Notes: generated by a model not told the origin, from the sequence alone. A stretch of DNA of 64,000 nt from a bacterium C-53 (GCA_003612525.1 RAZD01000003.1:1-64000), one strand, 5' to 3'; counted from the first letter of the stretch, positions 8,742 to 18,373 are shown. Numbers and translations: made by a program.

Positions 8742-9860
8742 ATGACAAAAAGAAGCTTAACACTTCTTGCCCTGCTTTCCTGTACCGTTCTTGCTACGGG
8801 ATGCGGCAAAAAGGAAGAAGCTGCTCCGGAAGAGCCGTCTACCACTCCCGTCATTGAAGTCGGCGGAGAAGAGCCTGCTCCGGAACCATCTGAGGAAGAG
8901 CCTGTTGAAGAGGAAGAAGAAACAAGAGAGGGAATGTACCGCAGCGAACTGACAAATGAATGGCTCGACGAATCTTTGAAGAACCAGAGGCCAATCGCGG
9001 CAATGGTTGATAATGAAAAAACTGCGCTCCCGCATTATGGCCTGTCCACAGCGGACATTGTTTACGAAATGACAAACAGTACCATGAATCAGGGTGTTAC
9101 ACGTTTCATGGTTATGGTAAAAGATTGGGAAAAAATTGAACAGCTCGGAAGTATACGAAGCGTCAGACCTACCAACCTGCAGATTGCACCCGAATGGAAT
9201 GCGGTAGTCTGCCATGACGGTGGTCCCTTCTATATTGACCTTTTCCTGAAAAATGATTTTGTAGATCATTTCAGCGGAACATTTTCCCGTGTAAATAACG
9301 GAAAAGCAAGAGAATTCACCGAATATATTTTACCTGGCGATCTGGAGAAGAATTTCTCTAATTCGAATGTAGATAGAGAATACAACCAATACTATATCGG
9401 CCCCCATTATCAGTTCGCAAGTGAGAAAAATCCTGTGGACTTATCGTCCGATTCCAACGCAAAAGATGCAAAAAGGGTTGATCTTCCGTTTCACCACAAC
9501 AATCCCTTCCTGGAATACAATGAATCAGACGGACTGTACTACTACTCAGAATATGGCTCCGCTCATGTAGATCCGGGTAATGGAAACGCACAGTTATGTT
9601 TCAAAAATATCTTAATTCAGAATGCATATCTGGAGAAGCTGGATGACAACGGATATATGTATTTCCATTCCGTCGATTCCAACCGTGATGGCTACTACAT
9701 CACAAACGGAAAAGCAATTCCTGTAACCTGGTCAAAGATTGATGATATGAATCCTACCCGTTACTATGATATGGATGGAAACGAAATCAAAATCAATACC
9801 GGAAAAACCTACGTTGCTCTTGTTCCGGAAGGAGATTGGGGCGATCTGAAAATTGAATAG
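8742..9860 (+). CDS. DUF3048 (YerB-like) lipoprotein
   Basis: The ATG at 8742 is preferred over a GTG at 8727 because the AGTGAGGA ribosome site overlaps the latter. The product starts with a lipoprotein signal peptide ending LATGC (lipobox), so it is anchored to the outer face of the membrane by Cys. An acidic Pro/Glu-rich linker (about 22-62) follows. The DUF3048 N-terminal domain (RPIAAMVDNEKTALPHYGLSTADIVYE and the conserved RSVRP) and C-terminal domain (NGKAIPVTWSK, TYVALVPEG) are complete. Function of the family is unknown; B. subtilis YerB is the best-known member. Monocistronic, with a terminator after it. Confidence 0.88.
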   Translation: MTKRSLTLLALLSCTVLATGCGKKEEAAPEEPSTTPVIEVGGEEPAPEPSEEEPVEEEEETREGMYRSELTNEWLDESLKNQRPIAAMVDNEKTALPHYGLSTADIVYEMTNSTMNQGVTRFMVMVKDWEKIEQLGSIRSVRPTNLQIAPEWNAVVCHDGGPFYIDLFLKNDFVDHFSGTFSRVNNGKAREFTEYILPGDLEKNFSNSNVDREYNQYYIGPHYQFASEKNPVDLSSDSNAKDAKRVDLPFHHNNPFLEYNESDGLYYYSEYGSAHVDPGNGNAQLCFKNILIQNAYLEKLDDNGYMYFHSVDSNRDGYYITNGKAIPVTWSKIDDMNPTRYYDMDGNEIKINTGKTYVALVPEGDWGDLKIE

Positions 9861-9887
9861 ACAGGAAACATCGAATCTATGAATACC

Positions 9888-9930
9888 GGGTCAGAAAACG
9901 GACAGCCTCCGTTTTTCTGACCCGATTTTT
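9888..9930. terminator. Bidirectional terminator between converging genes
   Basis: GGGTCAGAAAAC (9888 on) pairs with GTTTTTCTGACCC ending at 9923 and is followed by a T-run; A-runs on the other side serve the minus strand. It separates the DUF3048 gene from the converging methylase operon. Confidence 0.75.
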
Positions 9931-9977
9931 AAATCAGGAAACACATACAACGGCTTTCCTGCTGCCTGAATCCCACA

Positions 9978-11411
9978 CTATTTTCTAAGCCCTCTTGGAT
10001 AATGATTTTTCATCTTATCCCCTGCGAGTTTTCCCCATCCGACACCATACGAATCCACAGTAATCAGATACCACCCTTTGTCGCCTGATGCGGGAAATGT
10101 CTGTCCGTTCAGATATGCTTTTATTCCCGCGCCATCCGCCGGGAAATCATATCGGTATCTGACATCGGACGGACGCAGTGCAAGCGCAAGTGCATGAGAT
10201 GGCTCAAACCGGTTCTTTTTGATTGTTCCCAGATGCAGGCCCGGACGCAGCACCTTAAGCCCATCTAACAGAGGCGTCCCTTCCGGCGCCAGATAAAGCT
10301 GGCTGCCGAATTTCAAATATATACCTTCTTCTTTCTTCGTAAGAAACGCATCCCGGAACTCGACATACTCTCTTAATTCCTTTTCCGAAATTCCTCTCTC
10401 AAGTTCTCTTTTCTCTGAAAAGGTTTTTGATTTCTTCGATTTCTCCTTTTGCACCGTACCGTCCGTCTCACAAACCGCCGCCTCATCAGAAGCGTTTTCT
10501 CCTGTGCGGCACAGTATCGCCGCAAAATGTCCCTCACCTTTTATTCTGTGCGGCCAGAGGCGGATTGTCTTCCTTAGCTCACTCAATGCATCCTCGCCCC
10601 ATTCAGGCACGCCCTCGCACATCCCCTCTGTTTGAAACGGCGGCTCCAAAAGCTTAAAATCAGGGTGACGGCTCAGAAAACGGCTGATACTGCCCTCATT
10701 CTCCTCCGGCGCAAATGTACAGGTTGAATAGACCATCCTGCCGCCCGGACGAAGCATGCCGGACGCGCAATCCAGTATTTCATCCTGCCGTCTGGCACAG
10801 AGCTCTACATTCTCAGGACTCCATTCTCCGCATGCCTCCTCATTTTTCCGAAACATTCCCTCACCGGAACATGGCGCATCCACCAGAATGCCGTCAAAAT
10901 ATTCCGGAAAATAAGCCGCCAGCTTTTGCGGCGTCTCATTCGTCACAACCGCATTGCAGATTCCCATTCGTTCAATATTTTCAGATAACACTTTTGCCCG
11001 TGTCGGATGAATTTCATTACATACAAGAATCCCTTTTCCTTCCATATACGCGCCAATCTGCGTGCTCTTCCCGCCGGGCGCCGCACAGAGGTCAAGAATC
11101 CTCTCCCCCGGCCTGGGACGAAGCAGCGCAGCCGGCAGCATAGCGCTTGCTTCCTGTATATAGTAAAGGCCTGCATCGTGATACGGATGCTTTCCTGCCC
11201 TGTTGCCTTCCTCGTAATAATACCCTTCCTTTTCCCATGCAACACGTCCGGACGTAAGATTCAGCCGGGCGGCTCCTTCTTCTGTATCTCCTTTCAGCGG
11301 ATTCATGCGCAGAGAGTGAAAAGCATCCTTCTCATAACTTTTCTGGAAATCCTCATACTCTTCTGCCAGCATATCTTTCATTCTTTGCTCAAATTTCTCC
11401 GGAAGATTCAT
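9978..11411 (-). CDS. RsmF-type rRNA cytosine-C5 methyltransferase
   Basis: A 477-residue NOL1/NOP2/Sun family methylase. Residues about 1-90 form the N-terminal RNA-binding part (SLRMNPLKG). The catalytic core has the SAM-binding DLCAAPGGKSTQ, motif IV DAPCSGEGMFRK and motif VI YSTCTFAPEENE, whose two cysteines are the catalytic and release cysteines. The C-terminus (SYGVGWGKLAGDKMKNHYPRGLRK) is the RsmF-specific PUA-like tail. It uses SAM to make m5C in 16S rRNA. It is last in an operon with superoxide dismutase (9-bp gap) and a ribosomal-protection-like GTPase, so two of the three genes concern the ribosome. Confidence 0.92.
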   Translation of the reverse strand: MNLPEKFEQRMKDMLAEEYEDFQKSYEKDAFHSLRMNPLKGDTEEGAARLNLTSGRVAWEKEGYYYEEGNRAGKHPYHDAGLYYIQEASAMLPAALLRPRPGERILDLCAAPGGKSTQIGAYMEGKGILVCNEIHPTRAKVLSENIERMGICNAVVTNETPQKLAAYFPEYFDGILVDAPCSGEGMFRKNEEACGEWSPENVELCARRQDEILDCASGMLRPGGRMVYSTCTFAPEENEGSISRFLSRHPDFKLLEPPFQTEGMCEGVPEWGEDALSELRKTIRLWPHRIKGEGHFAAILCRTGENASDEAAVCETDGTVQKEKSKKSKTFSEKRELERGISEKELREYVEFRDAFLTKKEEGIYLKFGSQLYLAPEGTPLLDGLKVLRPGLHLGTIKKNRFEPSHALALALRPSDVRYRYDFPADGAGIKAYLNGQTFPASGDKGWYLITVDSYGVGWGKLAGDKMKNHYPRGLRK

Positions 11412-11420
11412 TCGTCTCTC

Positions 11421-12053
11421 CTATTTCTTAGCTCCGCAGCAAATTGCATAATTTTCCGCCGCTTTCTTCCAGTTTACTACATGAAACCAGTCATCTACAT
11501 AATCTGCGCGGACATTCTTATGTTTCAGATAATATGCATGTTCCCACACATCAATATTCAAAATCGGACATACCGAAAGCGGAATCGGCGTATCCTGATT
11601 CATCGTTGTTATAATCTTTAAGCGCCCGCCTCTTCCTGCCACAAGCCACGCATAGCCGGAGCCAAAAACAGACAGCGCAGCCGCCTTAAACTGATCTTTA
11701 AAGGACTCAAAGCTTCCAAAGTCCTGTACAATCGCATCCAGAAGCGCCCCTGACGGCTCTCCCGCATCATTTGACAGCCCGCTGAAATAGAATCGATGAT
11801 TGTAGACGCCCCCACCGTTATTCTTAACCGGCACCCGGAGTTCCTCGGGAAGTTCATCCGCATAGAAAAGCAGTTCCTCCAGAGAAATCCTTTGCAGACG
11901 CGGCGCGTCCTTTAATGCTTTATTCAAATTATCTATATAAGTCTGTAAATGCTTGTCATGGTGCAGATACATCGTCTGCACATCAATATAGGGTTCCATT
12001 GCCGTATAAGAATAAGGCAGCGGAAGATTGACAAAACAGTAGTAATCCTGCAT
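11421..12053 (-). CDS. Fe/Mn superoxide dismutase
   Basis: Complete Fe/Mn SOD: N-terminal helical hairpin with first metal ligand in the LHHDKH motif, second His in GGVYNHRFYF, Asp and His ligands in NIDVWEHAYYLKH. It converts superoxide to oxygen and peroxide in the cytoplasm. Metal preference is not clear; the Gln/His position that differs between Fe and Mn forms was not resolved. The ATG at 12053 has GAGTGG 8 nt upstream; a start two codons earlier (12059) is possible but has only 2 nt of spacing. Nine to 18-bp gaps on both sides indicate an operon with the GTPase and the rRNA methylase. Confidence 0.92.
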   Translation of the reverse strand: MQDYYCFVNLPLPYSYTAMEPYIDVQTMYLHHDKHLQTYIDNLNKALKDAPRLQRISLEELLFYADELPEELRVPVKNNGGGVYNHRFYFSGLSNDAGEPSGALLDAIVQDFGSFESFKDQFKAAALSVFGSGYAWLVAGRGGRLKIITTMNQDTPIPLSVCPILNIDVWEHAYYLKHKNVRADYVDDWFHVVNWKKAAENYAICCGAKK

Positions 12054-12077
12054 AATCATTCCACTCTTTTTTTCTAT

Positions 12078-14783
12078 TCATATGCCAGAATCCTGATTCT
12101 GATAACCGGACACTCCCATTTGTTTTTTAATTTCCTCCGATACCGTCCGCATCGGAAAATTTCTGCCCTCCGGCGATTTCTGTGAAAACGCCTCAAGCGC
12201 ATTCTCCTTCGCTTGTTTGATTTCTTCCAGAAGTTCACGGGCGGACACAAGCGCACATCCCTGTCCACGGATGATAATCTGCTCCAGTCCGTCGGAAGTT
12301 GCAACCGTTACCCTGTATTTGCGCCCATTTTCATGCGCAAATTTTTCGATATACTGATCGGCGGTTTCCGCCTCCTGTGTATACACCACATGAATATTGT
12401 GGTAATCCGTAATTTCCGTTTTGTGCCCCTTCACACGATACGCATCAAATACCACAATCAGACAGCACCTGCGCATTGCCTGATAGTCGCACAGAATGTC
12501 AAGGAGCCGCCCCCGTGCACCGTCTATATTGTCCTTTGCAAGCGCTTTCAGTTCCTCCCATGCATAGATCACATTATAGCCATCCACAAGAAAATACTCC
12601 TTACGGGCATCCGTATTCTGCTTTCCTGTCTTGTACGCTCCTGTATCGCCCGGAATATTTTCCGGTGATGGCTCACGCTTTCTAAGACTCCAGTGTGTCC
12701 TGCGGGGTTCACCTTTTTCCTTCTTATTCGCACCGGAAGCACGACTTAAAATCGCATCAATCTCCTCCACTCCGATGCTTCTCTCCCCGCGGCTTCCGGA
12801 AGGGACAGCCTGGCGCATCTTTTCCACCTCATGGGAACGACTGAAAATACTCGGAAGATGCATATGCTCCTTTACCTGGTCCCAGCTTACGGTATAACCG
12901 GCGCCATGCGCACAGAAAACCGAACCAGTCGGATTCTCCAAATCACGCTCCGAATCATACCGGAAACTTTCAATCACAAAATCGGCATTATGGCAGGGCC
13001 GGTACCCGGAAAAAGAGAGAAACAGCCTTCCGCGTCCGCCTGAATAAGCCGCAACCTCCCGCTGGTAATCCTTGATTTCAAAAACTGGCACGATACCTGT
13101 CAGCGCCGCCATCTCCCCCATGAGTTCGGGCGCCCCGAATTCCCCGGACATTCTCTCCATATCGTTCATAACACGTCCAACCAGTTTTTCCGGCACTTCC
13201 AGGCGGAATTCGTAATAGGGTTCCAGAAGAACCGAATCCGCCTCCTTTAAGCCCTGCCGCACTGCACGGTATGTCGCCTGCCGAAAATCTCCGCCCTCTG
13301 TATGTTTCAAATGCGCACGCCCTGATTTCAGTGTAATCCGCAAATCAGTGATGGCGGAACCGGTGAGCACACCCTTATGCTCCTTCTCATATAAGTGTGT
13401 CAATATCAGCCTCTGCCAGTTCACGGCAAGCATGTCCTCACTGCAATCCGACCGTATTTCCAGTCCGCTTCCTGCCGGAAGCGGTTCCAGCATAAGATGC
13501 ACCTCGGCATAGTGGCGGAGAGGCTCAAAGTGTCCAACTCCTTCCACCGCATCGGCTATCGTTTCCTTATAAACAATGTTTCCGGCCCCGAAGGATACTT
13601 CCACGCCAAAGCGTCCGGCAATCAGGCTTTTTAAGACCTCAAGCTGCACCTCTCCCATAATCTGCACCTGAATTTCCCTGAATTCCTCCAGATACACAAT
13701 ATGAAGTTCCGGCTCCTCCTCCTCAAGCGTCCTAAGCCTGGGCAGCATCTGTGCAGCGTCGCACCCATCCGGCAATTCAATCCTGTACCTTAATACCGGC
13801 TCCAGAAGAGGAACGGAATTTTCCTTTTCCATTCCCAGTCCTTCGCCTGCCGCTGCCTTCTGTATCCCTGTTACCGCACAAATGACACCTGCCTGCGCCT
13901 CCTGCACACTTTCATACTTCGCACCGGAATAGATACGTATCTGATTGATCTTCTCATCCCCGATCATACTGCGCACCTTCAGACTTCCACCCGTAATTTT
14001 CATATGCGTAAGCCTGTTTCCGTTCTCGTCTCTTGAAATCTTTATGACGCGCGCGCCGAAATCGGGCGGATACTTTCTCTCTCTGCAAAACCGCTCGATA
14101 CCATCGAGGAATTCCGAAACGCCCGACAACCTGAGCGCCGCGCCGAAGAAACACGGAAAAATCTTCCGTTCTGTAATCAGACGGCAGATTTCATCGTCTT
14201 TCACCGTTCCTTCCTTCAAAAAATATTCCAGAACATTTTCATCGCTCATTGCGATGCTCTCCGCAAACAGCTCTGTGCCTTCCTCAGAAAAATCAATGCA
14301 TCCGTCCCCGAACCGCTCCTGTACCTGCGCCATAAGCATGTCCTTGTCTGTACCGCTTTGGTCCATCTTATTAAAGAACACAAAAACGGGCACTCTGTAA
14401 CGTTTCAAGATTCGCCAGAGTGTCTCTGTATGTCCCTGTATGCCGTCCGCACCGCTGATGATTAAAACCGCATAATCAAGCACACGAAGCGTCCTCTCCA
14501 TTTCCGCCGAAAAATCCACATGCCCCGGCGTATCAAGCAGGGTGACTCTCATGTCCTTCCAGCAGAATACTGCCTGCTTCATAAAGATCGTAATGCCGCG
14601 TGCACGTTCAAGCTCATGCGTATCAAGAAACGCATCTTTATTATCCACACGCCCCTGCCTGCGGATACTGCCGCTCTCATAGAGCATTGCTTCCGCGAGA
14701 GTTGTTTTGCCCGCATCAACATGGGCGAGTAGACCTATACAAATATGATTCGTTGATTTCTTTTCTTCTCCTTGATTGCCCAT
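12078..14783 (-). CDS. TetM-like ribosomal-protection GTPase fused to a NYN/YacP (Rae1-like) nuclease domain
   Basis: The first ~650 residues form an EF-G-like GTPase of the Tet(M/O/W) class: P-loop AHVDAGKTT (20-28), switch I RGITIF, DTPGHVDF, NKMD, then domains II-V ending in the tetracycline-protection-like region. A linker (about 655-728, charged) leads to residues 729-865, a YacP-type NYN domain with acidic residues Asp734 (VDGYNV), Asp780 (VFDAY), Glu806/Asp809 (EAETADQYIE) and Asp831 (TSDGLEQ). B. subtilis Rae1/YacP cuts mRNA in the ribosomal A site. The fusion would bring an A-site GTPase and an A-site nuclease together. True tetracycline protection is not implied, as dedicated Tet proteins are about 640 residues. 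First gene of an operon with sodA-like and rsmF-like genes. Confidence 0.88.
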   Translation of the reverse strand: MGNQGEEKKSTNHICIGLLAHVDAGKTTLAEAMLYESGSIRRQGRVDNKDAFLDTHELERARGITIFMKQAVFCWKDMRVTLLDTPGHVDFSAEMERTLRVLDYAVLIISGADGIQGHTETLWRILKRYRVPVFVFFNKMDQSGTDKDMLMAQVQERFGDGCIDFSEEGTELFAESIAMSDENVLEYFLKEGTVKDDEICRLITERKIFPCFFGAALRLSGVSEFLDGIERFCRERKYPPDFGARVIKISRDENGNRLTHMKITGGSLKVRSMIGDEKINQIRIYSGAKYESVQEAQAGVICAVTGIQKAAAGEGLGMEKENSVPLLEPVLRYRIELPDGCDAAQMLPRLRTLEEEEPELHIVYLEEFREIQVQIMGEVQLEVLKSLIAGRFGVEVSFGAGNIVYKETIADAVEGVGHFEPLRHYAEVHLMLEPLPAGSGLEIRSDCSEDMLAVNWQRLILTHLYEKEHKGVLTGSAITDLRITLKSGRAHLKHTEGGDFRQATYRAVRQGLKEADSVLLEPYYEFRLEVPEKLVGRVMNDMERMSGEFGAPELMGEMAALTGIVPVFEIKDYQREVAAYSGGRGRLFLSFSGYRPCHNADFVIESFRYDSERDLENPTGSVFCAHGAGYTVSWDQVKEHMHLPSIFSRSHEVEKMRQAVPSGSRGERSIGVEEIDAILSRASGANKKEKGEPRRTHWSLRKREPSPENIPGDTGAYKTGKQNTDARKEYFLVDGYNVIYAWEELKALAKDNIDGARGRLLDILCDYQAMRRCCLIVVFDAYRVKGHKTEITDYHNIHVVYTQEAETADQYIEKFAHENGRKYRVTVATSDGLEQIIIRGQGCALVSARELLEEIKQAKENALEAFSQKSPEGRNFPMRTVSEEIKKQMGVSGYQNQDSGI

Positions 14784-14892
14784 GAAAAGGTCCCCTCTCC
14801 ATAAAATATGTTTTTTAGTATATCACAGGAGGATGATATTCTGGCTTTCTGGCATTTTAATAGCCCCCAATCTGTTAGTCTGCTAAAGACCC

Positions 14893-15090
14893 TCAGCAGA
14901 AAGAGTACTTAGTCTGCTCAAATCGAATATTATATATACCACTTATACATATATGTTTGTCTGTAGATTGAAGCGCTTCATTCAAGTTTATAAAAATCGG
15001 CACATCATTTGGCTGATTGGCTATTGCCTTTGTATCTATTATACATGACAAATCTTTCTTCATAGATATCCTATCAATTTCAATAATCAT
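14893..15090 (-). CDS. Small hypothetical protein, possibly a remnant
   Basis: Sixty-five codons starting ATG at 15090, in an ATGA overlap with the stop of the fragment upstream (15087). The overlap suggests the two were once a translationally coupled pair. Nothing recognised; no membrane segment or known motif. The composition is AT-rich compared with the neighbours. It could be a small intact gene or a decayed tail. Confidence 0.3.
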   Translation of the reverse strand: MIIEIDRISMKKDLSCIIDTKAIANQPNDVPIFINLNEALQSTDKHICISGIYNIRFEQTKYSFC

Positions 15091-15345
15091 TTTCTGCCTT
15101 TTGCCATAAATATTTCTAAGTGATAGTTATTACTTTGAAATTCGAGCAGCTTCTCCTGAACCAGTTTTTCCACAGCACGCTCATTACTTACCTTTTCCCC
15201 TTTTGTATTATATGGCACCGGATGGAGCAATAAATATTCTCTACTTCCAGAAAATAAATACCCATACTCATATTCGGCTTGCCCGGTGTGAATCTCGTCT
15301 AGCAATCGCTCATATTCACCTTTATCACTTTCACTATTCAGCTTT
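15087..15345 (-). pseudogene. 5'-truncated gene remnant
   Basis: An open frame of about 85 codons bounded upstream by a stop near 15345 with no ATG and no ribosome site; only a TTG at 15305 is available. The translated text (LLDEIHTGQAEYEYGYLF, then VEKLVQEKLLEF) looks like genuine protein, so this is probably the C-terminal end of a lost gene, coupled by ATGA to the 65-codon frame that follows. Family not recognised. The 870-bp stretch 14784-15655 otherwise holds only the promoter of the next plus-strand gene. Confidence 0.35.
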
Positions 15346-15553
15346 TATTTTTAATGAACAAAAGCTCTGAAATACACATCAAAACCATAAAAATCTCCAA
15401 TTCGGAGTGTTTACGCGACGAGGTATACCAACAGGGCTTATCTGTGACGCTCCGGCGCAAACAGCCGCAACTCCATATTTTTAAGTATACCACATCACAA
15501 GAGGAAGTGCCAGACAGAATACTACACCGTAAAGGTATGGACTTTATCTTCTG

Positions 15554-15583
15554 TTGTTTTTTCACCATACTTTATGCTATACT
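15554..15583 (+). promoter_or_regulatory. Candidate promoter of the two-TM protein gene
   Basis: TTGTTT (15554-15559) and TATACT (15578-15583), 18 bp apart, about 70 bp before the start at 15656. Confidence 0.4.
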
Positions 15584-15655
15584 GTTTTATATATCATTTC
15601 GTTCTACGCAAAAATCGGCAGCTCCCAACTCCACTTTACAAAAGAGGTCTTCAAA

Positions 15656-16480
15656 ATGAATGATGAACGAAGAAAATCGAGAAATGTGACAATTGTTTTG
15701 TTCCTTTTATGTATATGTACTGCTTTGGCATGTTTCGGAATTTTCATCTGCATCGTAGTTATCAGCCGGAGTCAGGGGCCTGTCAGCCAACAGATGATTA
15801 CTGTCTCTAAAATTATTGTTATGACAGGGATATTTTTTCTGGTGCTGGCTTTCGGGCATCTGCTGCCAATCTTAATCTCTTACAAGAACATGAGAAAAGG
15901 AGAATCTGATATGTCTGAAATTTTTGATGAAACAAACATGCGGGAGGCTCTGGACAGATACATACCCAGCGGAGAAACACTGCTTGCAGGTATACACGCA
16001 ATTGCAAGAGAAATAAACATAAAGTGTATTTTCAGCAAATGCATACGCACAGAACACAAACTGATCCCGGATGAAAACGGAGTCACCGCTGAACTGAGCA
16101 AAAAGAAAAACTCTACATATGATATTTATATCGGCATTACACAGTCTTCCCTGGTTTTTTCCGACTGCGAGACCCAGATGTACCTCTATGAGTTTAAAGA
16201 GAATCCCAATGTGGGCCAAGCAGGTATACAGGAAGTTACATCGGATATTTATTTTACAGATATCGGAAAGTGTTTTCCACTGGCAGACATCCAAAGCTGT
16301 GAAATAAAAAAAGGATGGATGGGTTCTGTTAAATGCCGCCTTACCATGAAAAACGGAAGCTATTTCAGGCTTTTATTTCCAAAACTCGGCGGGCTTGGCG
16401 GAGGCATGCCGCATCATACAAAATACCGCGAAGCAATTATTGCACGGCTGAACAAGAATACGCATTTGACGGATATTTAA
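15656..16480 (+). CDS. Two-TM membrane protein of unknown function with PH-like C-terminal part
   Basis: The ATG at 15656 follows AAGAGG at 7 nt; an upstream ATG (15554) lies inside the promoter and is rejected. The 274-residue product has two membrane segments (about 10-37 and 49-73) and a cytoplasmic remainder of about 200 residues. The C-terminal part alternates short strands (YDIYIGITQSSLVFSD, MGSVKCRLTMKNG, YFRLLFPKL) and ends in a helix, resembling a bacterial PH-like fold; this is only a visual impression. No neighbour suggests a pathway. A strong hairpin follows. Confidence 0.65.
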   Translation: MNDERRKSRNVTIVLFLLCICTALACFGIFICIVVISRSQGPVSQQMITVSKIIVMTGIFFLVLAFGHLLPILISYKNMRKGESDMSEIFDETNMREALDRYIPSGETLLAGIHAIAREINIKCIFSKCIRTEHKLIPDENGVTAELSKKKNSTYDIYIGITQSSLVFSDCETQMYLYEFKENPNVGQAGIQEVTSDIYFTDIGKCFPLADIQSCEIKKGWMGSVKCRLTMKNGSYFRLLFPKLGGLGGGMPHHTKYREAIIARLNKNTHLTDI

Positions 16481-16573
16481 ATTCTGCTAATGACGCTGTT
16501 TCAATAAAACTTTTCATTTGAGCTTCTGTGATTCCACACTACCGAAATCCAAACCCGGATCAATCATCAATGG

Positions 16574-16611
16574 GAAGAATGACAGGCAGATTTGTCCGCC
16601 TGCCATTCTTC
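16574..16611. terminator. Hairpin between converging genes
   Basis: GAAGAATG (16574-16581) pairs with CATTCTTC (16604-16611), extended inward by CAGGC/GCCTG. A second imperfect GAAGTTC/GAACTTC repeat lies at 16626-16670. Together they sit between the plus-strand two-TM gene and the minus-strand ATPase gene. Confidence 0.5.
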
Positions 16612-16669
16612 GGTGTGGAACTTAGAAGTTCTTAGCAAAACGCCCATTGGCGTGAACTTCAGAACTTCT

Positions 16670-18373
16670 TTACAAACGAATCCCGCGCCACCGATTCACA
16701 CAAGCAAAAATCTCCTGTTTCCTCACAGACGCAAGATTGCAGGGAACAAGACTCCCCTGACACACCGCTGCATATCCTTTTTTCTCAAGCATATCCCACA
16801 GAGCGTCCACAATCTGCACAACGCTTCGCTTCCCGTCGAACAGATTCCGGCCTGCATATTTCATAAGCAGCCCCAGAAGGTTTAACTGCTCGCCGTCCGC
16901 AAGCTGCTCCACATAGCGAAGGTCAATCGCATCCCTGTCAATTGAAATCGTATCCCTTCCCGTCGTCTTTATTTTAATGCGGTCATTCTGACAGAACGCG
17001 CGGTTCTCCTTTACGATACGTGCAAAACCAGGCTCTTTTGCCGGCTCTATTCCATCATTCGGCATCGGAAATTCCGCCGCCTCTTTCTTCGCCAGTTCCG
17101 TAATCTCAAACGGTTCGTACCGGTTCATCTGTACGATACAGTCCGCCTTATGGAAATAAGACCCACAGCTTCCCGCAACAAGAACCGTTGAAATACCGTA
17201 TCTTTCATACAGTTCCCGTATTCTGTCAATAAACGGGATAATCGGCTCCGCATCACGATTCACCACGCGCTGCATCAGCTCATCCCGTATCATAAAGTTC
17301 GTCGCGCTCGTATCCTCATCAATCAGAAACAGACGCGCGCCCGCCTCCATCGCCTCCACCACATTTGCCGCCTGAGAGGTGCTTCCACTTGCATCCTCCG
17401 TCTGAAACGATTTCGTATCCTTTCCATTCGGCAGATTGCGGATAAACATTGAGATATCGACGTTTTTAATGCTCCGCCCATCCTCTGCGCGAAGCTTCAC
17501 CGCAGTATCATCCGTAATGACAAACTCCCGTCCGTCCCCATTTATATGATGATATACGCCAAGTTCCAGCGCCTTTAAAAGCGTTGACTTCCCATGATAT
17601 CCGCCGCCCACGATCAGCGTGACGCCCTTTCTTATCCCCATTCCCCGGATTTCCCCGCGATGAGGCAGTGTAACGGAAACCTCCATTGACTCCGGTGAGC
17701 AGAAGCGTACGGCATCTTTCATCGGTTTTCCCGAAATACCGGACTCTCTCGGAAGTACGGAACCATTTGCGACAAATGCCGCCAGTCCCATACCCGGAAG
17801 CGCATCTCTTAAATACTGCTGGTCCTCCGCCAGAAAGACCGTCCGCTCCACATCCTTCTGATTCAGTGACGCGTAAAACAGCGCTCCCTTCACACATCCC
17901 GGCATAAAGTCAAAAAATATCTTAATCAGCTCACCGGAATTTACAGTGCGCCCGTTTGCAGGAAATCCTACCTCCATCCGCACAACGACATCTCCCGTCC
18001 TCTCACTGATCTCGCAGGCGCTCCTGGCAAGCACCTCCTGACCGCACCGGCTCACCGCCATAAGGCCGCTCTTCCCGGAACCTTTCGCCTGAAACGACAC
18101 CTTTGCGATTCTCGCGGAAAACTGCCTTAAAATATAATCCTGAAGAGCTGTCCTCATGCATGCCTTCGCATAATAGCCGGCCGGAAATCCGGCCTTTGCG
18201 CCTTTTACATGAATGCTGACCTTTGAGGGAGACGCGAACGGGTCCCCCTGCACATGATCCACCGAAAGCATATAAGACACGAAATCGTAGCTTCCTTTCA
18301 CTTCCTTGTACGCCGGATATCCCCTGTGGTCAATTTTCCTAAGCAGATTTCTCAATTCTTCTGATGATTTCAT
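16670..18373 (-). CDS. Predicted ATPase of the ABC class (ABC_ATPase family, PF09818-like)
   Basis: A 567-residue stand-alone ATPase. The N-terminal ~240 residues are a family-specific domain (LLRKIDHRGYPAYK, then SPSKVSIHV). The nucleotide site has Walker A GGGYHGKST (256-264), a family-specific form, and a Walker B with the sequence ARLFLIDEDTSATNF. No transmembrane segments or partner permease. The biochemical role is unknown. It follows the DUF4132 gene by 112 bp in the same direction, with its own AGGAAAGGAA ribosome site and no evident terminator in the gap, so co-transcription is likely but not proven. Confidence 0.85.
   Translation of the reverse strand: MKSSEELRNLLRKIDHRGYPAYKEVKGSYDFVSYMLSVDHVQGDPFASPSKVSIHVKGAKAGFPAGYYAKACMRTALQDYILRQFSARIAKVSFQAKGSGKSGLMAVSRCGQEVLARSACEISERTGDVVVRMEVGFPANGRTVNSGELIKIFFDFMPGCVKGALFYASLNQKDVERTVFLAEDQQYLRDALPGMGLAAFVANGSVLPRESGISGKPMKDAVRFCSPESMEVSVTLPHRGEIRGMGIRKGVTLIVGGGYHGKSTLLKALELGVYHHINGDGREFVITDDTAVKLRAEDGRSIKNVDISMFIRNLPNGKDTKSFQTEDASGSTSQAANVVEAMEAGARLFLIDEDTSATNFMIRDELMQRVVNRDAEPIIPFIDRIRELYERYGISTVLVAGSCGSYFHKADCIVQMNRYEPFEITELAKKEAAEFPMPNDGIEPAKEPGFARIVKENRAFCQNDRIKIKTTGRDTISIDRDAIDLRYVEQLADGEQLNLLGLLMKYAGRNLFDGKRSVVQIVDALWDMLEKKGYAAVCQGSLVPCNLASVRKQEIFACVNRWRGIRL

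Noticed and set aside
12078-14783. Acquired tetracycline resistance gene
   Set aside because: The GTPase part is Tet(M)-like, but the extra NYN domain, the operon with housekeeping genes and the ~900-residue length do not fit known resistance proteins.
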